Positions 24,422-31,259 of a stretch of DNA of 32,043 nt are shown one piece after another (position 1 is the stretch's first letter; the number at the start of each line of letters is the position of its first letter). The notes under the pieces were generated by a model. It was not told the origin of the DNA and searched no databases. It saw nothing but the letters and a program-made list of their open reading frames with translations. The DNA is from Cysteiniphilum litorale (GTDB lineage: Bacteria; Pseudomonadota; Gammaproteobacteria; Francisellales; Francisellaceae): the NCBI RefSeq assembly GCF_003428165.1, contig NZ_QLIQ01000033.1:1-32043 (forward strand). Reading direction: 5' to 3'. A program made the position numbers and the translations under genes.

Positions 24422-24524
24422 GTACCGTTCTGCGAGGGGCTCGTGGGGAAGTTCCACGGGTCTACTCTCCATCTTTTTCAAGCGCTTAAAGGCAGAGGGT
24501 TTAACTTTGAAGATACGCATTTGA
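22800..24524 (+). CDS. Large serine recombinase
   Basis: A site-specific recombinase of the phage-integrase/TnpX class that catalyses integration and excision of the element. The catalytic domain has LYARVSSERQ with Ser11, IHSPDRLSRKYAYQ and IAEYERSKIMERHRRG. The recombinase domain includes APYGYRYI and LSIGTAIRELKKANI. The zinc ribbon (about 315-375) has CKRCNRAYCGG and later cysteines, and a coiled coil follows (LHVQQLLNQIIEKQNLEKD). Length is 574 residues as read. Residues after about 541 are encoded by the right terminal repeat, the host intron and the transposase exon, so the native C-terminus is different. In a circle the frame would continue through the left end to a TAA at 22590. The ATG at 22800 overlaps the stop of the shifted small gene. 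Confidence 0.93.
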   Translation: MTTVALYARVSSERQINEDTVSSQIQTIKDRIIADGLSISEDHCYIDNGYSGSNLVRPALEKLRDQIAFGVIDILYIHSPDRLSRKYAYQMILLEEFGQHTVKVVFLNYDASENNPEANLLLQMQGMIAEYERSKIMERHRRGRIYAAKKGSINVLTTAPYGYRYIDKYTGQGEASFEIVEDEAEVVRKLFSWIGNDRLSIGTAIRELKKANILTHKGKDCWDRSTICYMLKNPVYKGQAAFGKKKVGPRINYVRPRKDSCEQPKRNVSRYRVEESEWIYIPVPAIIDESLFDAVQDQLLENKKRARVQKQGQTYLLQGLLVCKRCNRAYCGGKSTRYNKKKTIYSYYRCTGTDSIRFGGIKMCDNKQANAEALEIVVWEEVKKLLKDPRRLYQEYQQRLNDSNKAPINGTYSSLKKQECKLEKSISLLIDSYTQEYILKDEFEPRIKLMRQKLLHVQQLLNQIIEKQNLEKDMELIISTLEDFSCNIRYSLDNLSWFDKRDILRKIVKRVEISEDTINVVYRVANLQDDNKNTQHCCNRTYRSARGSWGSSTGLLSIFFKRLKAEGLTLKIRI

Positions 24525-24778
24525 AAGACTCAAATAAAATTTCCAAACTCATGGCATTGCTTACCGTTGGTGTAGTGTGGGCACATAAGGTTGGTGAGTA
24601 TAAAGATGCCAAATTAAAGCCCATCAAGCGTAAAAAACATGGTCGGCTACAGTCTAGCTATTTCCGATATGGCTTGGATATGATTGCTAATGCTTATCAA
24701 AGAGCAGCTTTTAGCATAAGAGACTTTAAGCTCTGCCTTAAAATTTTAAATCGACCGCTACAGGAGCTACTAAAATGA
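24465..24778 (+). pseudogene. IS4-type transposase, 3' exon
   Basis: In frame +, the segment reads LFQALKGRGFNFEDTHLKDS, then NKISKLMALLTVGVVWAH, KKHGRLQSSYFRYGLDMIAN and NRPLQELLK with TGA at 24776. This is the C-terminal part of IS4-type transposases, directly continuing YGMRWEIE at 20606. It lies right after intron domain VI. Joining both exons rebuilds a transposase of about 400 residues. Confidence 0.85.
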
Positions 24779-24972
24779 AAAAATCATCGTGTACAGAGCA
24801 GAAAAAACACCTCAAAAACAGTAAATAAATATCGCTAAAACCCTTATATAATATAGCTTTGCGCTTGCTTTTTTCTGTCACTTTGGTATAATAACCACAT
24901 GCTTAATTAAGGCATCAACTAACGCTTAGAGTTGTAAAATATTTAAGCAGTTTCACTAAATTTTAGGCAACA

Positions 24973-25019
24973 AAAAAGGTAATTGTCCAAGTCCGCTAAA
25001 ACTAAACAATCACCTTTTT
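24973..25019. terminator. Hairpin, candidate bidirectional terminator
   Basis: The arms AAAAAGGTAATTGT (24973-24986) and ACAATCACCTTTTT (25006-25019) pair over 14 bases with one mismatch, around a 19-base loop. The A-run before and T-run after give a U-tract in either direction. It lies between the transposase and the next plus-strand genes. The rest of 24779-25259 has no gene apart from a short inverted copy noted separately. Confidence 0.5.
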
Positions 25020-25069
25020 AGTAACAGAAGTAAATATAATGTCTAACTCAATAATTGTCAATCATACAG

Positions 25070-25090
25070 TCAGGGCAATCGCATTTAAAA
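25070..25090 (-). repeat. 21-bp inverted copy of the 25295-25315 coding segment
   Basis: The complement of this segment is identical over 21 bp to 25295-25315, inside the next gene. It sits in a short minus-strand frame, MSITFKCDCPDCMIDNY (ATG at 25099), which shares FKCDCPD with the gene product. This is the beginning of a decayed inverted duplicate of the 108-aa gene. Confidence 0.6.
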
Positions 25091-25259
25091 GTTATTGACA
25101 TTTAGCAGAAAAGGCATGGAATGATGTTTTTGTGATCACATTTAGATCTTCTGGTCATGTGGTATGAATTATTTACACACTAAAAGTAAAAACATATATA
25201 AATGGCAATATAAAAATATTTAATCAATGGTAAAACCGTCTAAAAAATCATCTTAATGA

Positions 25260-25586
25260 TTGCTTAATAAACATAAGTGTACATTAAAAGTACATTTTAA
25301 ATGCGATTGCCCTGATCATACAGTAGTCGATTTAACCACCAACGACCTTCCCAGTCTTGAGGATATGAAGCGTATTTCTTACGGTGGCGTTAATATGAAC
25401 AAGGATTTTCAGCGTGAACTAGATGCAATAGGTTCTAAAAGCTATTGTGGAGTGGAACTAAAAAAGGAAAACGGTCAATATATTGAAGATGAAACCTATC
25501 GCAAAGAGCTTTTTAATCACATAAACGAAATGGCAAGCTGTTACGGTTACACAACTGAGCAGTGGTGTGAAGATTGCGAGTGCTAA
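25260..25586 (+). CDS. Cysteine-containing small protein, 108 aa
   Basis: The family is not recognised. The frame opens at TTG 25260 and has no ATG before codon 36, so the start is uncertain. Residues 13-21 read VHFKCDCPD, and the C-terminus is TTEQWCEDCEC. The two cysteine groups could bind a metal. The middle is acidic, with short helices. A decayed inverted copy of its start lies 200 bp upstream (FKCDCPD). It may be the first gene of the recombination and antirestriction run. Confidence 0.5.
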   Translation: MLNKHKCTLKVHFKCDCPDHTVVDLTTNDLPSLEDMKRISYGGVNMNKDFQRELDAIGSKSYCGVELKKENGQYIEDETYRKELFNHINEMASCYGYTTEQWCEDCEC

Positions 25587-25685
25587 GTACTAATTTTATC
25601 CATAAATAAAATCAATACTTATTAAACCGTCGTTTTGTCCAACCGAAAAAGGACACTAGCACAATTTTGTATAGGAAAAATCACA

Positions 25686-26360
25686 ATGGAACAGAACACA
25701 ATAGAAGTTACTAACCAACAAAACGAACAAACCAACGTCACAGTAACGAAAGACACCCCAACCAATCAATCCACAGTCACCACTGAAACATCATTTAGCA
25801 AGGACACGATCAAGCAAGAATTAGCTGAACTTGGCTTAGACGGCTTAGAGTTTGACTATGCATCTTTTCCCATTATCAGTTTAAAGGGCAATGCTTTTGA
25901 GATGAAAGCCGACCACGACTATAACCCCAACAGCTTCATTGTTACGGTGATCAAAACCACCGAAAAGCACGTTTTAAGTGACGCAAACGATGACAACTAT
26001 CACGACGTTAAATACTCCCCTGATGGTATCGTCACAACAGACGGAGAGCCGTTAAAGCACTTTATGACTGAAATGGTAGAGCAGGGCAGAAAACCTATAG
26101 TGAAGCGGTACCTCGATGTACTCGTGCAGCTTCACACCAACGATAAGCACAATAAAAAATTAGTGGTGCTATCCATATCCTCGACCAGTGTATCAAGGGT
26201 CAGCGGTTTCTTCATGCAGATGAAGCTACAAGGCAAAATAAACCAACTCCAACAGTTAAAAATTCAAGTATCCAAAGGTGAGACCAAGAAAAGCAAAGGG
26301 AATCATCAATATCGACTTTGGCACTTTGAGCTAGTCGAACAAGGACAGGAAGCCGCTTAG
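25686..26360 (+). CDS. Putative recombination partner protein, 224 aa
   Basis: The family is not recognised. ATG 25686 (TATAGGAAAAATCACA before it) is the better start; the frame is open from 25635. A threonine/asparagine-rich disordered N-terminus (to about 45) precedes a compact core with YASFPIISLKGNAFEMKA and RYLDVLVQLHTNDKHNKKLVVL, then SRVSGFFMQMKLQGKINQL and a positively charged tail. This and its position just ahead of a RecE-like exonuclease suggest a single-strand DNA-binding or annealing partner, as in phage exonuclease/annealase pairs. It does not show Erf, RecT or RAD52 motifs that I can see. Confidence 0.55.
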   Translation: MEQNTIEVTNQQNEQTNVTVTKDTPTNQSTVTTETSFSKDTIKQELAELGLDGLEFDYASFPIISLKGNAFEMKADHDYNPNSFIVTVIKTTEKHVLSDANDDNYHDVKYSPDGIVTTDGEPLKHFMTEMVEQGRKPIVKRYLDVLVQLHTNDKHNKKLVVLSISSTSVSRVSGFFMQMKLQGKINQLQQLKIQVSKGETKKSKGNHQYRLWHFELVEQGQEAA

Positions 26361-26440
26361 TTTAAGCGTTTTTTAAGCAATCAACTTTAGTCAAATTTTT
26401 AATTTTTAAACGTGTGCTACAGGCACAGGGAGCAAGTTAT

Positions 26441-26668
26441 ATGTTTTTTTCAGCAAAAACGAAAAGTAAAAAGAACAACACCAAGCAAAGCAGCCTTAAA
26501 TCGCGCACAATCAGCGTTATCAAGTGGGATAAGTACCATATTGAAAAATATAATAAGAACAGCGTCAGCGTCGTTAAAAATGGCAGTGACAGTAAAAAGG
26601 ATACGGTTATATCAATCTTGCCGTATTTGAAGCGTGACGTTAGCAACTTAGGGGGATTTTTAGCATGA
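26441..26668 (+). CDS. Small basic protein, 75 aa
   Basis: The family is not recognised. ATG 26441 has GGGAG 9 bases upstream. The frame extends upstream to a start at 26414, but that has no binding site. The product is lysine-rich (KTKSKKNNTKQSSLKSR), followed by a TISVIKWDKYHIEKY strand, and has no cysteine. The stop overlaps the next gene's ATG (GCATGAGC), so it is translationally coupled to the RecE-like nuclease. An overlapping frame of 72 codons at 26412 is a shadow. Confidence 0.6.
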   Translation: MFFSAKTKSKKNNTKQSSLKSRTISVIKWDKYHIEKYNKNSVSVVKNGSDSKKDTVISILPYLKRDVSNLGGFLA

Positions 26669-27489
26669 GCAACATTAAAAACATTAAAACAGTTTACCCA
26701 TTAAACGAGATCATAAACAACCTAAGCAACGAGGATTATCACGCAAGTGACCCTATTTCATCAAGCAACTGTAAAGACTTGCTTATCAGTCCTTGGCTTT
26801 ACAATTACAAACGACAAAACAAAACAGATTCAACGCCCGCAATGAAATTCGGCACAATGTTTCATTCGTTGGTGCTTGAACCTAAGACCTTTGATGATGA
26901 ATACGTGGTTGCTGATATTCCCAAGCGCAACACCAAGCAAGGCAAAGCGGATTATCAGGAATTAATCGAAACGGTAGGCACAAGGCAGCTTGTTAGTACC
27001 GATGATTTTTTACAGGCACAGGAAATGCGCCACAACTTAGCAAAAAATGAATTAGTCAGGACGCTGTTAAGTGGCGGGGTAGATGAACAATCGGTTTTCT
27101 GGTTAGATGAGGCAAGCAAGGTAAATTGTAAAGCAAGAGCCGATTATATCAATCTTGAGCAAGGTTACATGGTTGATTTAAAAACCACGTCAAGCTTGGC
27201 TGATGATATTAATTTCAGTTTTACCACCAAAAAATACCATTATGACCTATCAGCGAGTTTTTACGTGGACGGATTCAAGCAAGCCACAGGTAAAGACTTT
27301 GATTTTTATTTTATCGCAATAGAAACCAACGCCCCATTTAATTATGGCGTTTACAAGCTGTCACAGGGTTTAATTGAACAAGGTAGGGGTAAATACACCC
27401 AAGCGTTAGAAATCTTTGCCACGGCAAGGGAAAGGGGCAATTTTAACGTACCTTACAATGGCGGGAACTTGATTGAGTTAGTGGCTTAG
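26665..27489 (+). CDS. RecE-like PD-(D/E)XK exonuclease
   Basis: A 274-residue nuclease of the RecE/lambda-exonuclease-like group (DUF3799 type), which processes double-strand ends for recombination. The N-terminal NEDYHASDPISSSNCKDLLI segment and TPAMKFGTMFHSLVLEP are characteristic (the YHA..S.S.LK and G...H.LVLEP motifs). The active site is visible in NCKARADYIN and GYMVDLKTTSSL, the D-x-K strand. Length is close to related phage proteins. The start ATG overlaps the stop of the 75-aa gene, and a putative partner protein is encoded just before. Such pairs serve recombination of phages and integrative elements, so the module may help establishment or repair of the element. Confidence 0.85.
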   Translation: MSNIKNIKTVYPLNEIINNLSNEDYHASDPISSSNCKDLLISPWLYNYKRQNKTDSTPAMKFGTMFHSLVLEPKTFDDEYVVADIPKRNTKQGKADYQELIETVGTRQLVSTDDFLQAQEMRHNLAKNELVRTLLSGGVDEQSVFWLDEASKVNCKARADYINLEQGYMVDLKTTSSLADDINFSFTTKKYHYDLSASFYVDGFKQATGKDFDFYFIAIETNAPFNYGVYKLSQGLIEQGRGKYTQALEIFATARERGNFNVPYNGGNLIELVA

Positions 27490-27539
27490 TATTGTGAGGT
27501 GGTCCACCATCCATAAAACATTATAAAGCAAGGATTATA

Positions 27540-27683
27540 CTGCTAAAAAAAGATAAAAAAGGGCGGATAGTCCGTATCGTAAAAAATAAAGCGGTTGTGT
27601 ACCTGACAGGAGAAATCGATATAAAAACGCCTCTGTTTATTTATCAACGCCACGTACACACCTTAACCATAGACAAAATTTAA
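27540..27683 (+). CDS. Possible small protein, 47 codons, no standard start
   Basis: The frame LLKKDKKGRIVRIVKNKAVV, then YLTGEIDIKTPLFIYQRH and LTIDKI, ends at TAA 27681. There is no ATG, GTG or TTG, but AAGGATTATA precedes a CTG at 27540. The coding-like composition and tight fit before the next gene favour a real protein, but the start is unusual. A GGTGG-T-CCACC hairpin lies just upstream (27499-27509). Confidence 0.35.
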   Translation: MLKKDKKGRIVRIVKNKAVVYLTGEIDIKTPLFIYQRHVHTLTIDKI

Positions 27684-27696
27684 GAGGATTCAAACC

Positions 27697-28611
27697 ATGT
27701 TATTCAAAAACAAAGCAAATCAGCCAGAAATTACAACAAATAACACCAACCTTTACCTTGGCGGTATGTATGGATTAGGTAACTACAGCAAAGCATACGC
27801 TGTACAGGGCTTTAAGTTAGCCATTTTACGCAAAATTGACCTTAATACCTTATGTGACAGTAGCCGTAAAGAGGTAACTGAACGAATGAATAGACTGCAC
27901 AAAGAGATTGCAGGAGATATTAAATATCAAGCGGGTAAGTCAGCCGATAGATGTATTGATCACTTTGTGCAAAAGCGTTTGTTTCAACTAAGCCATGAGC
28001 TGCCTAACTCAAGATTTGCTGATCATGTTTGGTATAACGTGGAGCCAAGCTATAGGCATGAAGAAATCAGCGATGACAGTTATATCAATTCAGCCATTAA
28101 CAACGAAAACAAAGGTTTTGCTAGTTTGTATAAACTTATGCTAGCGCGTAAGTTATGGCAAAGCTTAAGTAACGCCGGTTTAGAGCGTATTAACGTTTAC
28201 ACTACCACAGGTAAATATAGAGTGATTGACGGCTATTTGTACTTTGGTGATAGTTTTAATCTTGAATATAACGACAATTACAGTACACAACTTACGTTAC
28301 ATCATACCTACAAAACAGAAGTTTTAGGCTCAGGATTAGAAGTCATCGATAACAAATATTTAACCATCGCCTTAACGCCATACGATAGCATTATCAAAGA
28401 CTGCCAGATGTACCAAGCCGAGCTACTGAAAGTTAAAAAGATTTTCAAAGATTCCGAGATCGAGCAAGCCTATATTGCCAAGCTAGATGATCACGTGCTG
28501 ATCGCCAAAAGTCATGATCAGCTCATGCGTAAAGTGATCAAAGCTAAAGAAGTGGTTAAGGACAATGGAAGTCAACCCCAAAATATCCCATCAAACACGA
28601 TTGCGGCTTAA
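27697..28611 (+). CDS. Uncharacterised protein, 304 aa
   Basis: The family is not recognised. The ATG at 27697 follows AAGAGGATTCAAACC, a good ribosome binding site. The first part shows a tyrosine/glycine-rich strand (LYLGGMYGLGNYSKAY). Then come helix-rich and strand-rich stretches (KLAILRKIDLNTL, QLTLHHTYKTEVLGSGL), and a charged C-terminal helix with LIAKSHDQLMRKVIKAKEV. There is no signal peptide or transmembrane segment. It lies in the run between the RecE-like gene and the ArdC operon and may belong to it. Confidence 0.6.
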   Translation: MLFKNKANQPEITTNNTNLYLGGMYGLGNYSKAYAVQGFKLAILRKIDLNTLCDSSRKEVTERMNRLHKEIAGDIKYQAGKSADRCIDHFVQKRLFQLSHELPNSRFADHVWYNVEPSYRHEEISDDSYINSAINNENKGFASLYKLMLARKLWQSLSNAGLERINVYTTTGKYRVIDGYLYFGDSFNLEYNDNYSTQLTLHHTYKTEVLGSGLEVIDNKYLTIALTPYDSIIKDCQMYQAELLKVKKIFKDSEIEQAYIAKLDDHVLIAKSHDQLMRKVIKAKEVVKDNGSQPQNIPSNTIAA

Positions 28612-28875
28612 TGTGCATTTAACGTTTAACGCTTAGGTTATACGCAATTGCATTGCCAAAAATTTTATTACTAAGCCATCAGACTTTTCTTATCAATGAG
28701 TCAATCACTACGTGATTGACAGCCTAGTTTTAATTTCTTTTTTAACAAGCCCGAAATACCTGTCAAGGGTAAATGGCACGCTACGCGCCCTTGACAGGCA
28801 TTTCTAAATGGCTTGTTGCAAAAAGGTTGTGAACACACACAAACCGAATAAAAAAAGATATAAGGAGTTAGAACA
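28612..28875. other. 264-bp gap containing a large stem-loop
   Basis: Apart from the hairpin at 28744-28817, this region shows no gene. The minus-strand frame across it consists of the palindrome's own sequence. The 3' side carries TTGTTGCAAAAAGGTTGTG and then an AAGGAG ribosome binding site for the next gene. Confidence 0.5.
28744..28817 (+). repeat. Large stem-loop (8 bp outer, 17 bp inner arms)
   Basis: The outer arms are AACAAGCC (28744-28751) and GGCTTGTT (28810-28817), perfectly complementary. The inner arms are 28753-28769 and 28788-28804, GAAATACCTGTCAAGGG against CCCTTGACAGGCATTTC, 16 of 17 pairing. The loop is 18 bases, 28770-28787. No T-run follows, so it is not a simple terminator. 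A 16-bp sequence at its right edge (CTTGTTGCAAAAAGGT, 28812-28827) recurs at 31609. Confidence 0.8.
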
Positions 28876-29103
28876 ATGAGAAGCTTAATAACCAATCAAC
28901 CTGACAATGACGCATGGTTTGACTTTTTTAATTATGTACGGGCGGTTGAGAAAGACCAAGTAGCATCTGCCGATAAAAAGACACCAAAGCGCTTACAAGA
29001 AATAAAAAACATGAAAAACATGAAAAACATGAAAAACAACCATGAGCAAGCGGTGCATGTAGTCAATGCAGTGTTAGCGATTAATCACGTCACAAGAGGG
29101 TAA
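28876..29103 (+). CDS. Small protein with tandem KNM repeats, 75 aa
   Basis: The family is not recognised. A good AAGGAG ribosome binding site lies 10 bases before the ATG. The N-terminal part holds DAWFDFFNYVRAVEKDQ. The middle contains a 9-bp tandem repeat giving KNMKNMKNMKNN, and the C-terminus HEQAVHVVNAVLAINHVTRG is a helix. The repeat makes length variation likely. It is first in the small-gene operon leading to ArdC. Confidence 0.6.
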   Translation: MRSLITNQPDNDAWFDFFNYVRAVEKDQVASADKKTPKRLQEIKNMKNMKNMKNNHEQAVHVVNAVLAINHVTRG

Positions 29104-29107
29104 AGCG

Positions 29108-29314
29108 ATGCGTATTTTTAACAGTAACTTAGATTTAGCGGTTGATGAAATATATGCCAATACGTCATTTAATGACGGTCTGTATGGGGAAGATATAGAA
29201 GATATAGAAAATTTAACAGAGGATATTGCGCAAAATATTTGCCCTATATGTGGTGGGTTGAATTGCAAAGCATTATTTGATGGTAAAGATTGCGGAGGGG
29301 TAAATAATGACTAA
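29108..29314 (+). CDS. Small cysteine-rich protein, 68 aa
   Basis: ATG 29108 follows AGAGGGTAAAGCG. An acidic N-terminal half (DGLYGEDIEDIENLTEDI) is followed by a CPICGGLNCKALFDGKDCGG motif, which looks like a zinc-binding knuckle. The 3' end overlaps the ArdC start by 8 bp, so it is coupled to it. The family is not recognised. A DNA-binding or regulatory role is possible. Confidence 0.6.
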   Translation: MRIFNSNLDLAVDEIYANTSFNDGLYGEDIEDIENLTEDIAQNICPICGGLNCKALFDGKDCGGVNND

Positions 29315-30266
29315 GCAAAACACCATAAAAAATAAACACAATAAAGGGAATAAACAAAGTAAACAAACCTACAACGACTTTGTAAACGACATTGCCCAAA
29401 GCATTAAAGAGATTATTCAAAATGGCGGTGCCACTTGGAAAGATGTTTTTAATCGTGAGGGTTGCGCTAAATTACCAGTAAATGCGAAAGGGAATTTATA
29501 CAGTGGCGTGAATGTGCTGAATCTTTACATGACACAACTCAAAAACAATTATAAATCTAACCAGTGGTTGACGTTCAAACAAATTAAAGCGTTAAATGGC
29601 AGTGTCAACAAAGGCGAAAAATCAAGCCGCGTTTTTTTCTTCACAACTTACGACAAGGAAAAAATAGCGCAAGATGATTTTAAAACTGGCGACAAAATTA
29701 TCAAAAAAGGTGACACTTACGAAACAACCATACTATGCCCAAAATATTACCCCGTTTTTAATTTGTCGCAAACGACTTTAGCCGAGACAGAAAACACCGT
29801 TATTTTTGATGATAACTTACAAAGTATTATTGATGCTCAAGGCATAGAAATTATTACACACGATAGGGGGCAAGCTTGTTATAATCAAAGTTTAGATATT
29901 ATTAAAATGCCAAGCTCAAAATACTTTGATAGTGAGGACAATTACAAAGCGGTGCTTTTGCATGAGCTAGCCCATAGCACCATGCACAAAAAAAGATTAA
30001 ACCGCAGTGTAGATTTAAGTTGCAAATTAAGTTACGCCAAAGAGGAATTAGTAGCCGAGTTATCCAGTGCGATGCTAAGCGCACACTTTGGTATCAAAAC
30101 CGATTTACAAAATCATGCAAGTTATATTGATAGTTGGCTTAGAAATTTGACTGATGAAGATTTTAACGAAGCGGTAAGGCAAAGTACCAAAGTTTTGAAT
30201 TATTTGCTTGGTGGGCATTTAAAGGCGGTTGGTGAAGATGATAGCAAAATAGAAAAGGTGGCTTAA
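29307..30266 (+). CDS. ardC: ArdC-type antirestriction protein
   Basis: A 319-residue protein with the ArdC layout: an N-terminal single-strand DNA-binding domain (DUF1738-like), then a zincin-type metallopeptidase-like domain. The first domain includes FNREGCAKLPVNAKGNLYSG and VNVLNLYMTQ, then KALNGSVNKGEKSSRVFFFT. The second holds the zinc signature LLHELAHSTMHK, HExxH type, and the EELVAELSSAML helix that supplies the third ligand. ArdC shields incoming plasmid DNA from host restriction, and its gene is usually near plasmid transfer regions. The ATG lies after GGAGGGGTAAATA. The gene closes the plus-strand run. Confidence 0.88.
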   Translation: MTKQNTIKNKHNKGNKQSKQTYNDFVNDIAQSIKEIIQNGGATWKDVFNREGCAKLPVNAKGNLYSGVNVLNLYMTQLKNNYKSNQWLTFKQIKALNGSVNKGEKSSRVFFFTTYDKEKIAQDDFKTGDKIIKKGDTYETTILCPKYYPVFNLSQTTLAETENTVIFDDNLQSIIDAQGIEIITHDRGQACYNQSLDIIKMPSSKYFDSEDNYKAVLLHELAHSTMHKKRLNRSVDLSCKLSYAKEELVAELSSAMLSAHFGIKTDLQNHASYIDSWLRNLTDEDFNEAVRQSTKVLNYLLGGHLKAVGEDDSKIEKVA

Positions 30267-30364
30267 CAAAAAAATAGGAAAATAAAATATAAAAATGAAA
30301 AAATGAATTATTTTTAAAAATTCAAAAAAAAGTTATGGAAATAAATATCAATATTTATTTTTTC

Positions 30365-30392
30365 TTGACAATACGCCTAATAGGCGTATACT
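30365..30392 (+). promoter_or_regulatory. Promoter with an embedded operator for the HigBA-type module
   Basis: A TTGACA -35 box (30365-30370), a 16-base spacer and a TATACT -10 box (30387-30392) are seen. The spacer contains a perfect palindrome with 9-base arms, ATACGCCTA-A-TAGGCGTAT (30371-30389). It covers the spacer and reaches into the -10 box, the usual place for autoregulation by a toxin-antitoxin complex. Confidence 0.8.
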
Positions 30393-30422
30393 ATAACGTA
30401 ACAGATATGGATAGATAGCAAA

Positions 30423-30704
30423 ATGAAAAACATAGTAGAGCTTACACCTGATGCTCAAAAGAGAATTATCAAAATACCAAAACAGATAATTTATAAATTG
30501 CGCTTGTGGACGGTACAAGTTGAAAGCCTAGGTATCAGAAAAGTCATGCAAATAAAAGGCTATCATGATGAACCATTAAAAGGTGAACGAAAGGGGCAAC
30601 GATCCATAAGGCTTAATAAGTCTTACCGTGCTTTCTATCGAAAACTTGATAATGGTGATATTGAAATTATAGAAGTATTTGATATTAACAAGCATAAATA
30701 CTAG
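30423..30704 (+). CDS. higB: HigB/RelE-type toxin
   Basis: A 93-residue ribosome-dependent mRNA interferase-type toxin of the RelE/ParE superfamily. The N-terminal helix TPDAQKRIIKIPKQII is followed by the strands GERKGQRSIRLNKSYRAFYR and a C-terminal IIEVFDINKHKY, the classic family signature (R-S-x-R-L-N-x-x-Y-R, and V-x-x-x-N-K-H-x-Y). It precedes its antitoxin, the order typical of higBA. The antitoxin starts 11 bases after its stop, and its ribosome binding site overlaps the toxin stop codon. It is expressed from the palindromic promoter just upstream. Its cleavage pattern cannot be read from sequence. Confidence 0.85.
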   Translation: MKNIVELTPDAQKRIIKIPKQIIYKLRLWTVQVESLGIRKVMQIKGYHDEPLKGERKGQRSIRLNKSYRAFYRKLDNGDIEIIEVFDINKHKY

Positions 30705-30715
30705 GAGTTTTAAAA

Positions 30716-31045
30716 ATGGCAAATGTAAAAGCAATTAATTTTTTAAATGAGCAATTAAATGAACCGTTAACTTTTGGTGGAATGATCAAAAATATTAGAT
30801 TAACAGAGTATGAAAACATGACCCAACAGCGATTTGCAGATGAAGTTCTACATTTAAGCAAAACAAGATTATCAGATATTGAAAATAATAGGAAACTTGT
30901 AAGTATTTCTAAAGCGATTGAGTTTGCAAAAATATTAGGACAAAGTAAACGATTTTTTGTTACTGTTGCTATACAGGATATGTTAAAACAAAATAATCTT
31001 GATTATTCAATAAAGCTAGATAATGAGAATTTATCCGCGATCTAA
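30716..31045 (+). CDS. higA: HigA/XRE-type antitoxin
   Basis: A 109-residue protein with a helix-turn-helix in MTQQRFADEVLHLSKTRLSD followed by IENNRKLVSISKAIEFAKIL. It fits the XRE class, which represses its own promoter and neutralises the toxin. An AGGAGTTTTAAAA ribosome binding site precedes ATG 30716. The operator palindrome upstream of the toxin is its likely target. The downstream gap to the minus-strand gene is only 13 bases. Confidence 0.8.
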   Translation: MANVKAINFLNEQLNEPLTFGGMIKNIRLTEYENMTQQRFADEVLHLSKTRLSDIENNRKLVSISKAIEFAKILGQSKRFFVTVAIQDMLKQNNLDYSIKLDNENLSAI

Positions 31046-31058
31046 TGCGTACAGATTA

Positions 31059-31259
31059 TTATAAGTTATTATCTTTTTTGTGTTTTACCCAGTCTTTATC
31101 TTTAGATAAAACGTATTCCGATGCCTGAATCAAAAAGTCTTGCATAGTTTCAATTCCTGCCAATGTGCAGTAATCATTTATTTCATTTTTTAAATGCTTA
31201 GGAAATTTAGCGCTAATGCTAACAGTTTCACTTTTTTTAATAGGTTTGAGTATTGTCAT
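31059..31259 (-). CDS. Ribbon-helix-helix type small protein, 66 aa
   Basis: Residues 8-55 (IKKSETVSISAKFPKHLKNE, then INDYCTLAGIETMQDFLIQ and ASEYVL) match the beta-strand and two-helix plan of ribbon-helix-helix DNA-binding proteins of the CopG/ParG kind. Small antitoxins, partition proteins and relaxosome factors all look like this, so the role is not settled. The basic tail KDKDWVKHKKDN is extra. No ribosome binding site is clear. The gene is convergent with higA. Confidence 0.55.
   Translation of the reverse strand: MTILKPIKKSETVSISAKFPKHLKNEINDYCTLAGIETMQDFLIQASEYVLSKDKDWVKHKKDNNL

Larger units (their letters stand above)
20607..24464 (+). mobile_element. Group II intron interrupted by a serine-recombinase element
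   Basis: The 5' end is GTGCGCC at 20607, the standard GUGYG boundary. About 530 bases of structured RNA precede the maturase gene. Domain V is recognisable: its 5' strand GAGCGGTATGAG is at 22426-22437, the loop TTGAGAGG follows, and its 3' strand is split between CTCAC at 22446-22450 and GTACCGTTC at 24422-24430. The two strands pair fully. Domain VI (GAGGGGCTCGTGGGGAAG, then TTCCACGGGTCTA) follows. The 3' end is near 24464 to 24467. Both of these restore the transposase frame (E-T-L-H-L-F or E-I-H-L-F). Without the inserted element the intron is about 1.89 kb. Confidence 0.85.

Noticed and set aside
24443-24778. An independent protein of 111 residues after the recombinase
   Set aside because: Its first residues are intron domain VI. 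The rest is the 3' exon of the IS4-type transposase.
19551-24900. Terminal inverted repeats of the IS4-type element
   Set aside because: Left and right outer sequences near 19640 and 24890 show only weak similarity (TTATAA/TTATTATA), not enough to set borders.
28701-28895. A minus-strand protein of 64 residues
   Set aside because: It is the reverse reading of the large stem-loop and the next gene's leader. It has no ribosome binding site and its sequence is explained by the palindrome.
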